A stretch of 61,082 nt of DNA from JAABVY01 sp964496505 (GCA_964496505.1 CAZBZV010000017.1:1-61082), one strand, 5' to 3'; shown: positions 8,533 through 17,903, counted from the first letter of the stretch. Numbers and translations are program-made. The notes: generated by a model from the sequence alone, not told the origin.

Positions 8533-9891
8533 ATGGCTGAGGAAAAAGCAAAAATACTGGTAGTTGATGATGAGGAGGGTATTCGTACCCAGATCTACTG
8601 GGCGCTTGCCAATGATTATGATGTAAGCCAGGCGGTCGATTATGATACCGCCCTAAAGCTGGCCAAAGAGGAAAAGCCCGATCTGGTAACTCTGGATATT
8701 GCTCTGACGTCGCTAGCCGACGATCTCTCCGGCCTCAGACTCCTGCATGAGCTTCTGATAATTGATCCCTACCTGAAGGTTATTATGGTCACCGGCAATG
8801 AGGAGAAGGAGACAGCGTTGAAATCGGTCAATGAAGGCGCCTACGATTACTATCAGAAGCCGATCGATTTGGAGGAGCTGAAACTGATCGTAAAAAGAGC
8901 GGTAGCGCTCAGGAAGCTGGAACTGGAAAATCTATCGCTTTCCCAAAAACTGGAAAAGAAGCAAAAATTCAGCGAAATTATCGGTTCATCAAAAAAAATG
9001 CTGGAAGTATTTAAGCTGATCGACGCTGTTTCAAAATCCGACTATTCCGTGCTTTTAACAGGCGAATCGGGTACGGGCAAAGAGCTTGCCGCCAAAGCGA
9101 TTCATAATCTATCCGATCGCAAGGACAAGCCTTTTATTGCGATAAACTGCGGAGCCATACCGGAAAACCTTCTGGAGTCTGAGCTTTTCGGACATGAGAA
9201 AGGTGCTTTTACCGATGCCGTCGCGCAGAAAAAAGGAAAATTCGAATATTCCCATGAGGGTTCGCTGTTTCTGGATGAAATAGGTGACCTGTCGTTCCCC
9301 CTTCAGGTTAAGCTGCTGCGTTTTCTTCAGGACCGAAAAATCGAACGTGTGGGGGGCAAGGAGCTGATTGATCTGGATGTCAGAGTAATTGCCGCCACCA
9401 ACGCCGATCTCGGACAGAAGGTGCAGGAAAAGGCCTTCAGGGAGGATTTATTCTATCGCCTGAGCGTTATCACGATTAATATGCCTCCGCTTAAAGAACG
9501 GGGAGATGATGTTATCCTTCTGGCGAATGTCTTTCTGGAACGCTTTGCAGAGGAGAACAATAAATCAGGCCTGACTTTTACTCCTAAAGCGATCGCACAA
9601 ATTCGTGAATATGACTGGCCTGGAAATGTCCGCGAACTTGAGAATAAAATCAAGCGAGCTGTGATTCTTGCGGTGGATAAGAAGATCAAGCCCTCTGACC
9701 TGGGGTTTGAGTCCTCGGAAAAAGAGAAGATCCGTCCCCTTCAGGATGTCAGGGAAGAGGCGGAGAGCCAGCATATCATAAACGCCCTGCTTCAGAATAA
9801 CTGGAATATTTCCAGAACCGCATCCGCACTTGAAACATCGCGCACCACCCTTTACGATTTAATGGAAAAGTATAACATCAAAAAGCAATAG
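8533..9891 (+). CDS. prsR: PEP-CTERM sigma-54 response regulator PrsR
   Basis: 452 residues. The receiver domain has an acidic pocket at VVDDEE, phosphoacceptor D55 in TLDIAL, and MVTGN and YQKPIDLEELKLIVKRA blocks that are characteristic of PrsR. The central AAA+ domain has Walker A GESGTGKE and Walker B LFLDEIGD. The sigma-54 contact loop reads GAFTDA instead of the canonical GAFTGA. The C-terminal Fis-type helix-turn-helix is ISRTASALETSRTTLYDLME. The protein is expected to activate sigma-54 transcription of PEP-CTERM genes from upstream sites. Matching sites and -24/-12 elements are visible upstream of both PEP-CTERM genes in this window. Confidence 0.92.
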   Translation: MAEEKAKILVVDDEEGIRTQIYWALANDYDVSQAVDYDTALKLAKEEKPDLVTLDIALTSLADDLSGLRLLHELLIIDPYLKVIMVTGNEEKETALKSVNEGAYDYYQKPIDLEELKLIVKRAVALRKLELENLSLSQKLEKKQKFSEIIGSSKKMLEVFKLIDAVSKSDYSVLLTGESGTGKELAAKAIHNLSDRKDKPFIAINCGAIPENLLESELFGHEKGAFTDAVAQKKGKFEYSHEGSLFLDEIGDLSFPLQVKLLRFLQDRKIERVGGKELIDLDVRVIAATNADLGQKVQEKAFREDLFYRLSVITINMPPLKERGDDVILLANVFLERFAEENNKSGLTFTPKAIAQIREYDWPGNVRELENKIKRAVILAVDKKIKPSDLGFESSEKEKIRPLQDVREEAESQHIINALLQNNWNISRTASALETSRTTLYDLMEKYNIKKQ

Positions 9892-9910
9892 AGTTTTTCT
9901 GTTTAAGCCA

Positions 9911-9929
9911 TAGTTTCGTTACGAAACTA
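9911..9929. repeat. Perfect 19-bp palindrome between two sigma-54 activator genes
   Basis: TAGTTTCGTTACGAAACTA has 9-bp arms around a single central base. The spacer is too short for a normal hairpin, so a dimeric-protein operator is more likely than a terminator. Just downstream, CCCTAAAA ... TTTTATAGGG forms a second, looser inverted repeat. It lies 20 nt after the prsR stop and 120 nt before the next regulator gene. The binding protein is unknown. Confidence 0.55.
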
Positions 9930-10048
9930 CGCCCTAAAAGCCCGTTTTTATAGGGAAATAATATCATTTTATAAGCGCTCCAAAACACAGATTTTCTTAA
10001 TGCTTAGAAAATTTTTGCCGAATAAAGGGAATAGGAGCAGTTAACAAA

Positions 10049-11470
10049 ATGAAAAATATTCTACTCGTAGATGATGATCCCACAGTATCCGAAACATTAG
10101 TGGGGCTTTTTGATAGCGAAGAATTCCGTTTCCATCAGCTGGAAGACGGAAATCGGGCGCTTGAGTTTATAGATAACAACTCACTCGACCTGGTTCTTCT
10201 CGATGTCAATCTGCCTTCGGTGTCCGGACTCGATATCCTGAAGGAAATCAAGAAAAGCGATTCTCAGCTTCCTGTGATTGTTATCTCCGGTTATGTTTCT
10301 ACAGAGAATGCTATCGAGGCTATGAAGGAGGGCGCATACGAATATATTACCAAGCCCTTCCAGATCGAACGCCTGATGATGACAATCAACAAGGCAGTGG
10401 GGGATAAGCATGAGCACGTGGAAAATCCGCTGGCCGAGCCGATACCACAGGCACGTGATTATGAAATAGTCGGTAAATCTCCCGAGATTGTTGAGATCGC
10501 TAAAATGATCGGGCAGGTTGCGCGCTCGGATGCTGCCGTACTGGTTTTCGGAGAGTCCGGTACCGGTAAGGAGCTGGTGGCACGGGCGATTCATAGAAAT
10601 TCAAACCGTAGTGAAAGTCCATTCCTCTCACTGAACTGCGCGGCCCTGACAGAATCGCTTCTGGAATCGGAGTTGTTCGGTCATGAAAAAGGCGCATTCA
10701 CCGGGGCCTATGCGCGCAAGCTGGGCAAATTCGAGCTAGCCAATCACGGCACTCTTTTCCTTGATGAGATCGGCGATATGTCTCTGCCCACGCAGAGCAA
10801 GCTTTTGCGCGCTCTTCAGGAGAAGAATTTCGAACGGGTGGGCGGAGAATCGAGTATCGATGTTGATGTGCGCCTGATCGCGGCCACCAATAAGTCGCTT
10901 GTCAGCGCTATGAAAGAGGGTAACTTCCGGGTCGATCTTTTCTATCGCTTGAAAGTTGTTTCAATCTATATTCCGGCGCTGCGGGAACGCCGTTCGGATG
11001 TACCCATACTGGCGGAGCACTTCATCAACCAGTACAGCTATATGGCCAAAAAGGGCGTCAAAGGCATTTCCGATGAGGCGCTGGAAATGCTGATAAAATA
11101 TCATTGGCCGGGCAATGTCCGCGAGCTCGAAAATAATATACATACCGCTGTTGTTATGAGCAAGGGCGAGTATCTTCAGCCGGAAGATTTTCCAGTTTTC
11201 TCGGAGACCGGCGAGAATATTAAAGTCGATTTCGATGAGATAAAAGATAATTACTCAAGAATGTTCGATGAATTCCTCGATCCACAGATGCCGAAAATTC
11301 TGAATATGTCGTCGGGTCAGGTGTTCTATCATCTGCAGTCCGCGCTGGAAAGAGTTGTTATCTCTAAAACACTCCAGCATATGAAGTCCAATCAGGTTAA
11401 AACAGCCGAAATACTGGGAATCTCGCGCAATACTCTGCGTGACCGCATGCAAAAATACGAACTCTTCTAA
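10049..11470 (+). CDS. NtrC-family sigma-54 response regulator
   Basis: 473 residues. The receiver has LLVDDDP, phosphoacceptor D52 in VLLDVNLP, and ITKPFQ. The AAA+ domain has GESGTGKE, the canonical GAFTGA loop and LFLDEIGD, followed by the usual WPGNVRELENNI. The C-terminal Fis-like helix-turn-helix is NQVKTAEILGISRNTLRDRM. AGGAG lies about 12 nt before ATG 10049. It should activate sigma-54 promoters when phosphorylated by a kinase not encoded next to it. Three pilin promoters of sigma-54 type are visible in the window, so a PilR-like role is possible but unproven. It is a different subfamily from the PrsR just upstream. Confidence 0.85.
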   Translation: MKNILLVDDDPTVSETLVGLFDSEEFRFHQLEDGNRALEFIDNNSLDLVLLDVNLPSVSGLDILKEIKKSDSQLPVIVISGYVSTENAIEAMKEGAYEYITKPFQIERLMMTINKAVGDKHEHVENPLAEPIPQARDYEIVGKSPEIVEIAKMIGQVARSDAAVLVFGESGTGKELVARAIHRNSNRSESPFLSLNCAALTESLLESELFGHEKGAFTGAYARKLGKFELANHGTLFLDEIGDMSLPTQSKLLRALQEKNFERVGGESSIDVDVRLIAATNKSLVSAMKEGNFRVDLFYRLKVVSIYIPALRERRSDVPILAEHFINQYSYMAKKGVKGISDEALEMLIKYHWPGNVRELENNIHTAVVMSKGEYLQPEDFPVFSETGENIKVDFDEIKDNYSRMFDEFLDPQMPKILNMSSGQVFYHLQSALERVVISKTLQHMKSNQVKTAEILGISRNTLRDRMQKYELF

Positions 11471-11512
11471 TTTATTATTGCTCTCCTTTCCAACAATCTT
11501 TATCCTTAGCCC

Positions 11513-12577
11513 ATGCTGTATGATTACTCGCATGTTTATGCCGGCATGGATTCCACGGTCGAATATATAGCGAAACTTCTGTCGGTCGATCCATCGCTCA
11601 GACTGCTGGAACCTGCAGAAGATGAGGCCGAACCGCTGGAACTTGAAAGCGATCTGGATGATATCGACTATTCGGAGATAGAGCCCTCACTGAAAGAATT
11701 TACGGCTGGAGCGGTTGACGGCGGGCAGGGGACTATTATCCGCAACAGCGTTTTCCAGGCCGGGGTGTATCGCGCGGGATATCTGAAATTCCGGAGCCGT
11801 GAAAGGGTCGGAGAATATGCAGAACCGCTTTTAATGGTCAACCTGACCCGGGAGAATTATCCGGAGATTTATGAGGACGCGTTCTATCGATTGCACGGAA
11901 AATATCCTCCGGAGGCGCCGTTGTTCAATGAGACCCTGGGTGCATTGCGAAAGCTGGCCGAGGAAAGCGCTGCTTCTAAATGCCTGGATGATCTCGGAGA
12001 GGGCGATCTGCTTCTTTTAGACGGCGCCTTGCGCGGGGACGCTTATGGATTTCTGCAGGATATGATAAGGGAGTCAGAAAACAAGGGAATAAGCATTGCT
12101 TCTGTTTCCAAGGCCACCAGCCTGCTATGGAGGGGCGGAGCGAATTTAAGCGCAGTTGTAAGAAGCAGGGGAGATAATTTACACAGAAACAAAAGCTGGT
12201 ATGCTAAAGTTGGCAGTGTCGGTCAGGATCAAAATAAAAGCTGGCTGGGAGACATATACATTGCCCGTTTGAATCCGTATTCCGACCTGACCTTCAGAAT
12301 AGACCTGAGCAGATCGAACAGCAAGAAACCGTCGGAAGTATTTTCAGGATTATCTAAGCTGGCGACCGATCCGTTTTTTATCGGTTATCCCTATCCGCTG
12401 GCGGCAGTACATCAGATGGTAAGACTTTCCGAGGATGAGCTCTACGGCTTTATGATGCGCCTGCAGGATATAGCTCTCCGAAAGGGCGTGGATCAGTCGC
12501 GCTGGGATTTGCTGTTTGCTGATTACCATCGTGTGCTGAATTTCGATCTGCGTGAAACGTATTTAAGGAGAATGTAA
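11513..12577 (+). CDS. nurA: NurA-domain 5'-3' nuclease
   Basis: 354 residues. NurA metal-binding acids are visible as D69 in AGAVDGGQGT and D170 in LLLLDGALRGD. A conserved Lys lies in SVSKATSLL, and the C-terminal GYPYPLAAVHQMVR block is also typical. NurA works as a dimer bound to the HerA translocase and resects DNA ends. The gene sits 18 nt upstream of herA and is followed by mre11, the arrangement known from archaea. The ~30-residue acidic segment near residues 33-60 is a little unusual. No clear ribosome-binding site precedes the ATG, so the start is less certain; another in-frame Met lies 11 codons later. Confidence 0.85.
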   Translation: MLYDYSHVYAGMDSTVEYIAKLLSVDPSLRLLEPAEDEAEPLELESDLDDIDYSEIEPSLKEFTAGAVDGGQGTIIRNSVFQAGVYRAGYLKFRSRERVGEYAEPLLMVNLTRENYPEIYEDAFYRLHGKYPPEAPLFNETLGALRKLAEESAASKCLDDLGEGDLLLLDGALRGDAYGFLQDMIRESENKGISIASVSKATSLLWRGGANLSAVVRSRGDNLHRNKSWYAKVGSVGQDQNKSWLGDIYIARLNPYSDLTFRIDLSRSNSKKPSEVFSGLSKLATDPFFIGYPYPLAAVHQMVRLSEDELYGFMMRLQDIALRKGVDQSRWDLLFADYHRVLNFDLRETYLRRM

Positions 12578-12595
12578 GCGACTGGATAATATTAT

Positions 12596-14161
12596 ATGGA
12601 TGATTTTCTGGGAAGAATAACAGGAAGAAAGATCGGAGAAATCTATTTCAGGCTGCCATACAGCACCAGAATCGACCTGGGTGACCTGGCGCTTGCGGAT
12701 GATATCGAAACCGGAATAAAGTTCTATCTGCGAGTGGTGGATATATCATACGGCGCCGAGGGGGCTGATCTGGGATGGTTCGAGCGCACGGCGGGCAATC
12801 TGATGCTCCTGGATCAATCCGAGGATGAGTATGGCCTGTTCGAAAAAGAACGGCGTCTGTATAAAATCGCCCGTTGCAATCTTCTGGGCTACAACAGGGA
12901 TGATAAATTCTTCAAGCCGAAAACGATTCCCACTCATTTCACACGGGTTCGCCGTCCGGCAGGCATTGATTTCGAATTCTTGAAAAGCTCGGGAGCTACT
13001 TTGGTTTTCAGCAGGCTGCGTTCAGGGGAGTCGGTGCTGGATTTTGATATTGGTATATCATCGAAATCCGTCACCTCTCACATTGGAGTATTTGCCACGA
13101 CCGGTATGGGCAAAAGCAATCTTATGAAACGCTTCGCCGGATCGATTCTGGAAAGCGGTAATGCAGGCCTGTTGATTTTCGATCCGCACGGCGAGTACTT
13201 CGACGGCGGGGGAGAGGCACATCTGAAGGGACTGATACATCATCCTCTGGCCAATGAAAACCTGAGAATCTACTCCTCACGACCGCTGGAAAAGCGCTAC
13301 GAAAAGCTTCAGGTCTCGGCTTCGGAAATCGTGCCTGAGGATTTGAATCATATTTACGAATTTTCGGAGGCACAGCACGAGGCCCTGACCGCTCTTTACT
13401 ACCGTTTCGGAAAAAACTGGCTGTCCGAATTACGGGCTTCGGATATCGACGAGCTGTCTGAGAGAATTACGGCACAGGGCGGCTTTGCGGAATCGACTCT
13501 GGGTGTGCTGAAACGGCGTGCGGAAAATCTTTTGAAGCAGGATTATATTCATACCGACAGCAAGGTCTCGACTTCTCGCAATATCATAGAGAAGCTAAAA
13601 GACGGCAAGGTTGTGCTGATCGACAGTTCTAATCTGACCACACGCGATGAGCTTTTAATCGGCTCGGTTTTATGTCGAACGGTCTTTCATCATTACCGCG
13701 GCCTCTATTCGCATTCGGATAAATTCAAGAACGTTACGCCTGTCATGGTTGCGATCGAGGAGGCCCAGCGGGTTCTGCGAAGATCGGCAGGCGGGTATGC
13801 CAATATATTCGCACGGATTGCACGTGAGGGGCGCAAGTTCAAAACCGGATTGTGTGCCATAACCCAGCAGCCCAAGTTGATTGATGAGGAGCTTTTATCT
13901 CAGTTCAATACATTCTTAATCCTGGGGCTGGCCGATGAAAGCGATCGGCAAATTATAAGATCATCCTCTAAACAGGATATATCCGACCTGGGCACGGAAA
14001 TCCAGATGCTTTCGGCGGGTGAGGCATTGATTACATCGCCCGAGGTTCCCTTCGCGTTGCCTGTCAAGATCGATCTTTACGAGGAGTACCTGAAAAAGTC
14101 CGAGGAAACATACAGCATGAAGCCGCAAAAGAAAACATCTGTAGACGAGGATTTCTTTTAA
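12596..14161 (+). CDS. herA: HerA-family hexameric DNA translocase
   Basis: 521 residues. Residues 1-125 form the HAS-barrel-like N-terminal part. Walker A is TTGMGKSN near residue 168 and Walker B is PVMVAIEEAQRVL near 385. The C-terminal FKTGLCAITQQPKLIDEELLSQ and LADESDRQIIR segments are typical of the HerA/FtsK-like ATPases. HerA pumps double-stranded DNA while bound to NurA and stimulates resection. The gene lies between nurA and mre11 with gaps of 18 and 12 nt, so all three are almost certainly one operon. The length is normal for the family. Confidence 0.9.
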   Translation: MDDFLGRITGRKIGEIYFRLPYSTRIDLGDLALADDIETGIKFYLRVVDISYGAEGADLGWFERTAGNLMLLDQSEDEYGLFEKERRLYKIARCNLLGYNRDDKFFKPKTIPTHFTRVRRPAGIDFEFLKSSGATLVFSRLRSGESVLDFDIGISSKSVTSHIGVFATTGMGKSNLMKRFAGSILESGNAGLLIFDPHGEYFDGGGEAHLKGLIHHPLANENLRIYSSRPLEKRYEKLQVSASEIVPEDLNHIYEFSEAQHEALTALYYRFGKNWLSELRASDIDELSERITAQGGFAESTLGVLKRRAENLLKQDYIHTDSKVSTSRNIIEKLKDGKVVLIDSSNLTTRDELLIGSVLCRTVFHHYRGLYSHSDKFKNVTPVMVAIEEAQRVLRRSAGGYANIFARIAREGRKFKTGLCAITQQPKLIDEELLSQFNTFLILGLADESDRQIIRSSSKQDISDLGTEIQMLSAGEALITSPEVPFALPVKIDLYEEYLKKSEETYSMKPQKKTSVDEDFF

Positions 14162-14173
14162 GGTAAAATAAAT

Positions 14174-15292
14174 ATGTCAGTCAGATTCGTACATATAGCC
14201 GACACCCACCTTGGAGCAGGAGGATTCGGCAACAAGCTCTCGCCTAATGGCATCAATCAACGCGAAGAGGATATCTGTCGGGCTTTTACCAAAGCAGTTG
14301 ACAAGACAATCGAGCTTGAGCCGGATTTCGTGATTCATGCCGGCGACCTGTTTCACATGGTTCGTCCCACCAACAGAATTATTAATTTCGCCATAAGGGA
14401 AATTCTTAGGCTGACCCAGGCCGGTATTCCGGTTGTCATAATCTCAGGCAATCATGACGCTCCCAAACAGAGATCGGTGGGGCATGTGCTCTCGATTTTA
14501 GAGAATCTGAAAGATGTTTTTCCTGTTTACAAGAGCAAATACGAGGTTATCAGGCTCAAAGAGGTTTCCATCGGCTGCCTTCCGCACTGCCTGACGCCGG
14601 AAATACTTCAGGAACAGTTCGAGCATGTCCGGCCTGAGCTTCCCGGACTGAATGTGCTTGTTGCGCACGGAGTCGCTGCTGGCGTGGAGAAATTCTCGAT
14701 GGCCGAGATCTCCGAGGAGGAGATACCCTCATCTGTTATGGGCGCGGGATTCGATTATGTTGCGCTCGGCCATTATCATAGATATACCAATGTCCAGGAG
14801 GGCGTTTTTTATGCCGGTTCCACGGAACGGCTTTCATTCGGGGAGCTGGGTGAGGACAAGGGAATCATGGAGGTTGAGATTCCGGGTCCTGTGCCAAAAT
14901 TCCACCAGTTGCCCGTGCGGGATATGATTGAGCTTGAGAGCATAGATGCGCGCGGAATGGACTATGATCAGCTCGAGGCGGCCATAAGTTCAGCTCTTGA
15001 ATCGGTGGAACTGACCGATAAAATCGTGCGGCTTAAAATTACAGGATTGACTGAGGCGCTTTATAATAATCTTCCTGTGCGGGATATCAAATCGAAAACA
15101 TCTGACGCCTTTTTCTTCAAGTTGATCGCCGAGAGGGAAGAGGCCCAGGCTGTACATCTCGAAGAAAGTATGAAATTCGGGCGGCTTCTGGACGAATTCA
15201 AAGATTATCTGGAGAATCGCCCCATACCAAATCTCGACCGTGGCAAATTAATGGATATCGCCGAGAAATACTTTAGTGATATTGAAGATTAG
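14174..15292 (+). CDS. Mre11/SbcD-type DNA double-strand-break nuclease
   Basis: 372 residues. All calcineurin-like phosphoesterase motifs are present: HIADTHLG, HAGDLFH, ISGNHDAP, VAHG and ALGHYHRY. They coordinate two metal ions for DNA end cleavage. The C-terminal ~110 residues, with a charged helical stretch, probably correspond to the cap and partner-binding parts. In most organisms Mre11/SbcD is encoded next to the ATPase Rad50/SbcC. Here no such gene follows; instead the partner genes are nurA and herA. The operon ends here, 17 nt before a hairpin that serves the opposite strand. Confidence 0.88.
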   Translation: MSVRFVHIADTHLGAGGFGNKLSPNGINQREEDICRAFTKAVDKTIELEPDFVIHAGDLFHMVRPTNRIINFAIREILRLTQAGIPVVIISGNHDAPKQRSVGHVLSILENLKDVFPVYKSKYEVIRLKEVSIGCLPHCLTPEILQEQFEHVRPELPGLNVLVAHGVAAGVEKFSMAEISEEEIPSSVMGAGFDYVALGHYHRYTNVQEGVFYAGSTERLSFGELGEDKGIMEVEIPGPVPKFHQLPVRDMIELESIDARGMDYDQLEAAISSALESVELTDKIVRLKITGLTEALYNNLPVRDIKSKTSDAFFFKLIAEREEAQAVHLEESMKFGRLLDEFKDYLENRPIPNLDRGKLMDIAEKYFSDIED

Positions 15293-15300
15293 CACACGCA

Positions 15301-15332
15301 TAAAAATAGCGCCCCATCTGAGAATGGGGCGC
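15301..15332 (-). terminator. Rho-independent terminator of the minor pilin operon
   Basis: A perfect 9-bp stem GCGCCCCAT / ATGGGGCGC (15309-15332) has a 6-nt loop. On the minus strand it is followed by TATTTTTA, a U-rich tail. It terminates the minus-strand pilV-pilW-pilX transcript and may also slow plus-strand readthrough from mre11. Confidence 0.85.
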
Positions 15333-15406
15333 AGTTGAGAGAAAACAAGACCTGAAACTACACAGGTAGATCCAGATCACAGGGGGGATCAAATCTATAT
15401 TTCAAA

Positions 15407-17068
15407 TCAATCAGCATCATAAGTATTGTATGCAACAACCTCTCTCCATCCAGTTCTCTGTACAACTGAAATCAGCGGAGTTCCCGGAGGAAGGTTGGCC
15501 GGATCCAATAAATCTGTATCAAAAGCCCAGTTACGGTCAGGAGCTCTATAGTAACTACCGTACGTCCATTGACCGCTGGCGATTTCGCTTTCCCAGAGGT
15601 CGATTGCCGAACCGCGCCACTTAAATTCAACACCGCCCCAATCTTCGAGGAATCTCGGCAGGTTCTCGAAACCACCGCTGTACTGGCCGCCGCCCGAGGG
15701 TACATTGCCGGTCATATAGGATGCGTTTACCGTAGTCACCCCCGCCTTACGGTTTCCGTCATTGATGCTGAGTGTACCGTCGCCGTCAACCCAGTCATTC
15801 GACAGGATTGTTAAAGCATCGGTCATAATAGCGGCCGGCTTTTTCGAAACTGAATTATAATCGCCCTGAACATATACCGGATCCTTGGAACTCACGGTCA
15901 AGCCGCCTTTGAGCGTGCTGCCGTTTACCAGACGGGTGGCCTTTAAATTGCCGCCGGTCTGTGATTCGGCCGTATAGATAATACCGTTTCTGGGCCAGTA
16001 ATTGGATGCGCTCAAGGCGCCAACGTCAATATCGATACTTGCTACGGTGGCGTTTTCTCGACCGTCGTAAAATGATCCGGTGTTGATTATACCAGCACTA
16101 ACAAGATCGGCGGTGATATTTGTTTCGGTGCCGTCAAGCTCGACCTGATATGCCTGGCCGTTGACAATCTTAAGCGTGGCTTTGTTCTCGTAACTATCTG
16201 CCGATTCTCCTGAGGTCTTAATCATATCGATCGGATCGCCGCTTCGTACTACCGGCATATTGAGCTCGGTAATTCCGTGGGAGCCGTCCTCCACACGTCC
16301 AGCCCAGAGTTCGAGTGAATGATCAACCCAGTCGCTGGCACCGGCGTCTACCCAGTCGCCGTCCTGGAACATACTCACCATATTGCCGTTCTGATCGGCG
16401 ATCAAAACATCGCCGTTGGAAACGGACTGACCCGCATCGCCATAACGTCCGTGGAAAATATTGCCGGCTGCGGTCAGATGCGAGTTTACCTCCAGCGAAT
16501 TCCCGGACTGAATATAAATATCTCCGTTCGAGTGAACACGCCCGCCCAGAGTCATAGGCGGACCCGGGGCGATTTCCAGAACCGGCTCATAAAACACCGC
16601 AAACTGATAAAGCGGAATCAGGTCGCTTTCGATCACCAACCTCAGATCGGATTTGATCTGACTGTTATCGGTTCCGGCTTCGGAACTGACCTCGAATTCG
16701 GTAGCGTGAGCATACAGACCCTGATAAGCGCCATTATGCAGTGTTTTAAGGGTGGAACTGCTTAACTGTTGTACCGAAAAAGTCACGGTCATAGGAGCGC
16801 CACCGCCGTCGTCAATAGTAAATTCCCCGCTGGGCAGGGGATTGGGGGGAGTGGCACTGGTTTTATAAGAGTGTTCTATTTGTGCGCATGCCTTTTCCAG
16901 CCCCGCTTCTGCCGCATAAAGGGCATTGTTCTGATTCATTTCGTTGCCGGCAATGTCGACCTCGGTAGTCGAGGTCATTACCGCATTAATGCCTGCCAGA
17001 GTAAGCATTAATAGTAATGCCATGAAAAGAATAATTGTAAATCCCGCATTTGATTTAATCTTTTTCAT
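15407..17068 (-). CDS. PilX-like minor pilin / pilus assembly protein
   Basis: 553 residues. A short basic leader is followed by AGFTIILFMALLLMLTLAG and then MNQNNALYAAEAGLEKA, the PilX_N pattern. The usual Glu at mature position 5 is replaced by Ile, as in several PilX proteins. The large C-terminal region contains GGRVHSNGDIYI, a motif seen in long PilX-type proteins, plus beta-rich sequence, making it far longer than a classical ~200-residue PilX. It is third in a pilV-pilW-pilX operon, 14 nt after pilW, and ends at a strong terminator. Minor pilins prime type IV pilus assembly; the long domain could act as a tip adhesin (inference). Confidence 0.75.
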   Translation of the reverse strand: MKKIKSNAGFTIILFMALLLMLTLAGINAVMTSTTEVDIAGNEMNQNNALYAAEAGLEKACAQIEHSYKTSATPPNPLPSGEFTIDDGGGAPMTVTFSVQQLSSSTLKTLHNGAYQGLYAHATEFEVSSEAGTDNSQIKSDLRLVIESDLIPLYQFAVFYEPVLEIAPGPPMTLGGRVHSNGDIYIQSGNSLEVNSHLTAAGNIFHGRYGDAGQSVSNGDVLIADQNGNMVSMFQDGDWVDAGASDWVDHSLELWAGRVEDGSHGITELNMPVVRSGDPIDMIKTSGESADSYENKATLKIVNGQAYQVELDGTETNITADLVSAGIINTGSFYDGRENATVASIDIDVGALSASNYWPRNGIIYTAESQTGGNLKATRLVNGSTLKGGLTVSSKDPVYVQGDYNSVSKKPAAIMTDALTILSNDWVDGDGTLSINDGNRKAGVTTVNASYMTGNVPSGGGQYSGGFENLPRFLEDWGGVEFKWRGSAIDLWESEIASGQWTYGSYYRAPDRNWAFDTDLLDPANLPPGTPLISVVQRTGWREVVAYNTYDAD

Positions 17069-17082
17069 AAATGCCGCCTATG

Positions 17083-17895
17083 CTAAAAATCCATGTTTCT
17101 AAGATATACTGTGGTTGATAATGTGTCCCGCAGATAATCCTGTTTGCGGGCTGGATCTATTCTGTCTGTTCTCGCAATCAGCTCTACGTTTACTTCTCTT
17201 ACCACATCAGCCGTAACAAAGGAATCCACAACCGCGCCATGTGCAAGCGTATATGTAAAATCCAAATCTTCGATATTATCCGCATAGATATTGGGCTGAT
17301 CGAAACGCTGATACATCAGTCTGGGATGCAGTGTGTCCGTTGTATTATCAACATAAAAAGTAATGACCTCTATCATATAAACTATACTTCCGGCCGGATA
17401 TTTTTTGGATAAAACCATAGTGTTGTGCTGCAGATGCCCGGATGATACCTGGACATGAGTTATCAGGAAGAACTCTCCCTCATCGGCATAAGGATCATAT
17501 ATATATGCCCATGAATTGTCCTGAAAACAGCCGACCGAATCAGGCGAAAGCTTGAGCTCTGCCGAAGGCAGTGGCATATCCGCCGTCAGGCCGCAATCGC
17601 ATATCGGTTCTTTCAAGTAGACAAACGTAATCGTGTCAGGATTGGCATTATTTGCATATAGAGGCTGTAATCCCGGAGGAAGATGATATCCCGCCTGACG
17701 GGCATGATATACGATCTCATCCAATGCCGCCCGGCCATTTTGCTGCATATCGGTAATATTCTCCTGGGCCAGCCAGTTCTTCTGCTGGTTGACATAAAGC
17801 TCAAGGGCTGCTCCGGCACAAATCAGAGCTATGACTGAGGCAACCAGAAGCTCTATAAGCGTCACACCTTTATTTGATCTAATTCTACTCATCAT
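17083..17895 (-). CDS. PilW-like minor pilin
   Basis: 270 residues. The prepilin leader ends KG|VTLIELLVASVIALICAG, with Glu at mature position 5. Downstream, ARAALDEIVYHARQAGY-type sequence (NGRAALDEIVYHARQAGY) matches PilW proteins. Two Met codons are adjacent at 17895 and 17892; GAGGTGA lies just upstream. It is the second gene of the minor pilin operon and is expected to help prime type IV pilus (or related pseudopilus) assembly in the inner membrane. Confidence 0.8.
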   Translation of the reverse strand: MMSRIRSNKGVTLIELLVASVIALICAGAALELYVNQQKNWLAQENITDMQQNGRAALDEIVYHARQAGYHLPPGLQPLYANNANPDTITFVYLKEPICDCGLTADMPLPSAELKLSPDSVGCFQDNSWAYIYDPYADEGEFFLITHVQVSSGHLQHNTMVLSKKYPAGSIVYMIEVITFYVDNTTDTLHPRLMYQRFDQPNIYADNIEDLDFTYTLAHGAVVDSFVTADVVREVNVELIARTDRIDPARKQDYLRDTLSTTVYLRNMDF

Positions 17896-17903
17896 GATTC
17901 ACC

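Noticed and set aside
11513..15292. HerA-NurA as an antiphage defence system
   Set aside because: HerA in defence is paired with SIR2, DUF4297 or similar effectors. Here it is with NurA and Mre11, which is the DNA-repair arrangement; no defence gene is adjacent.
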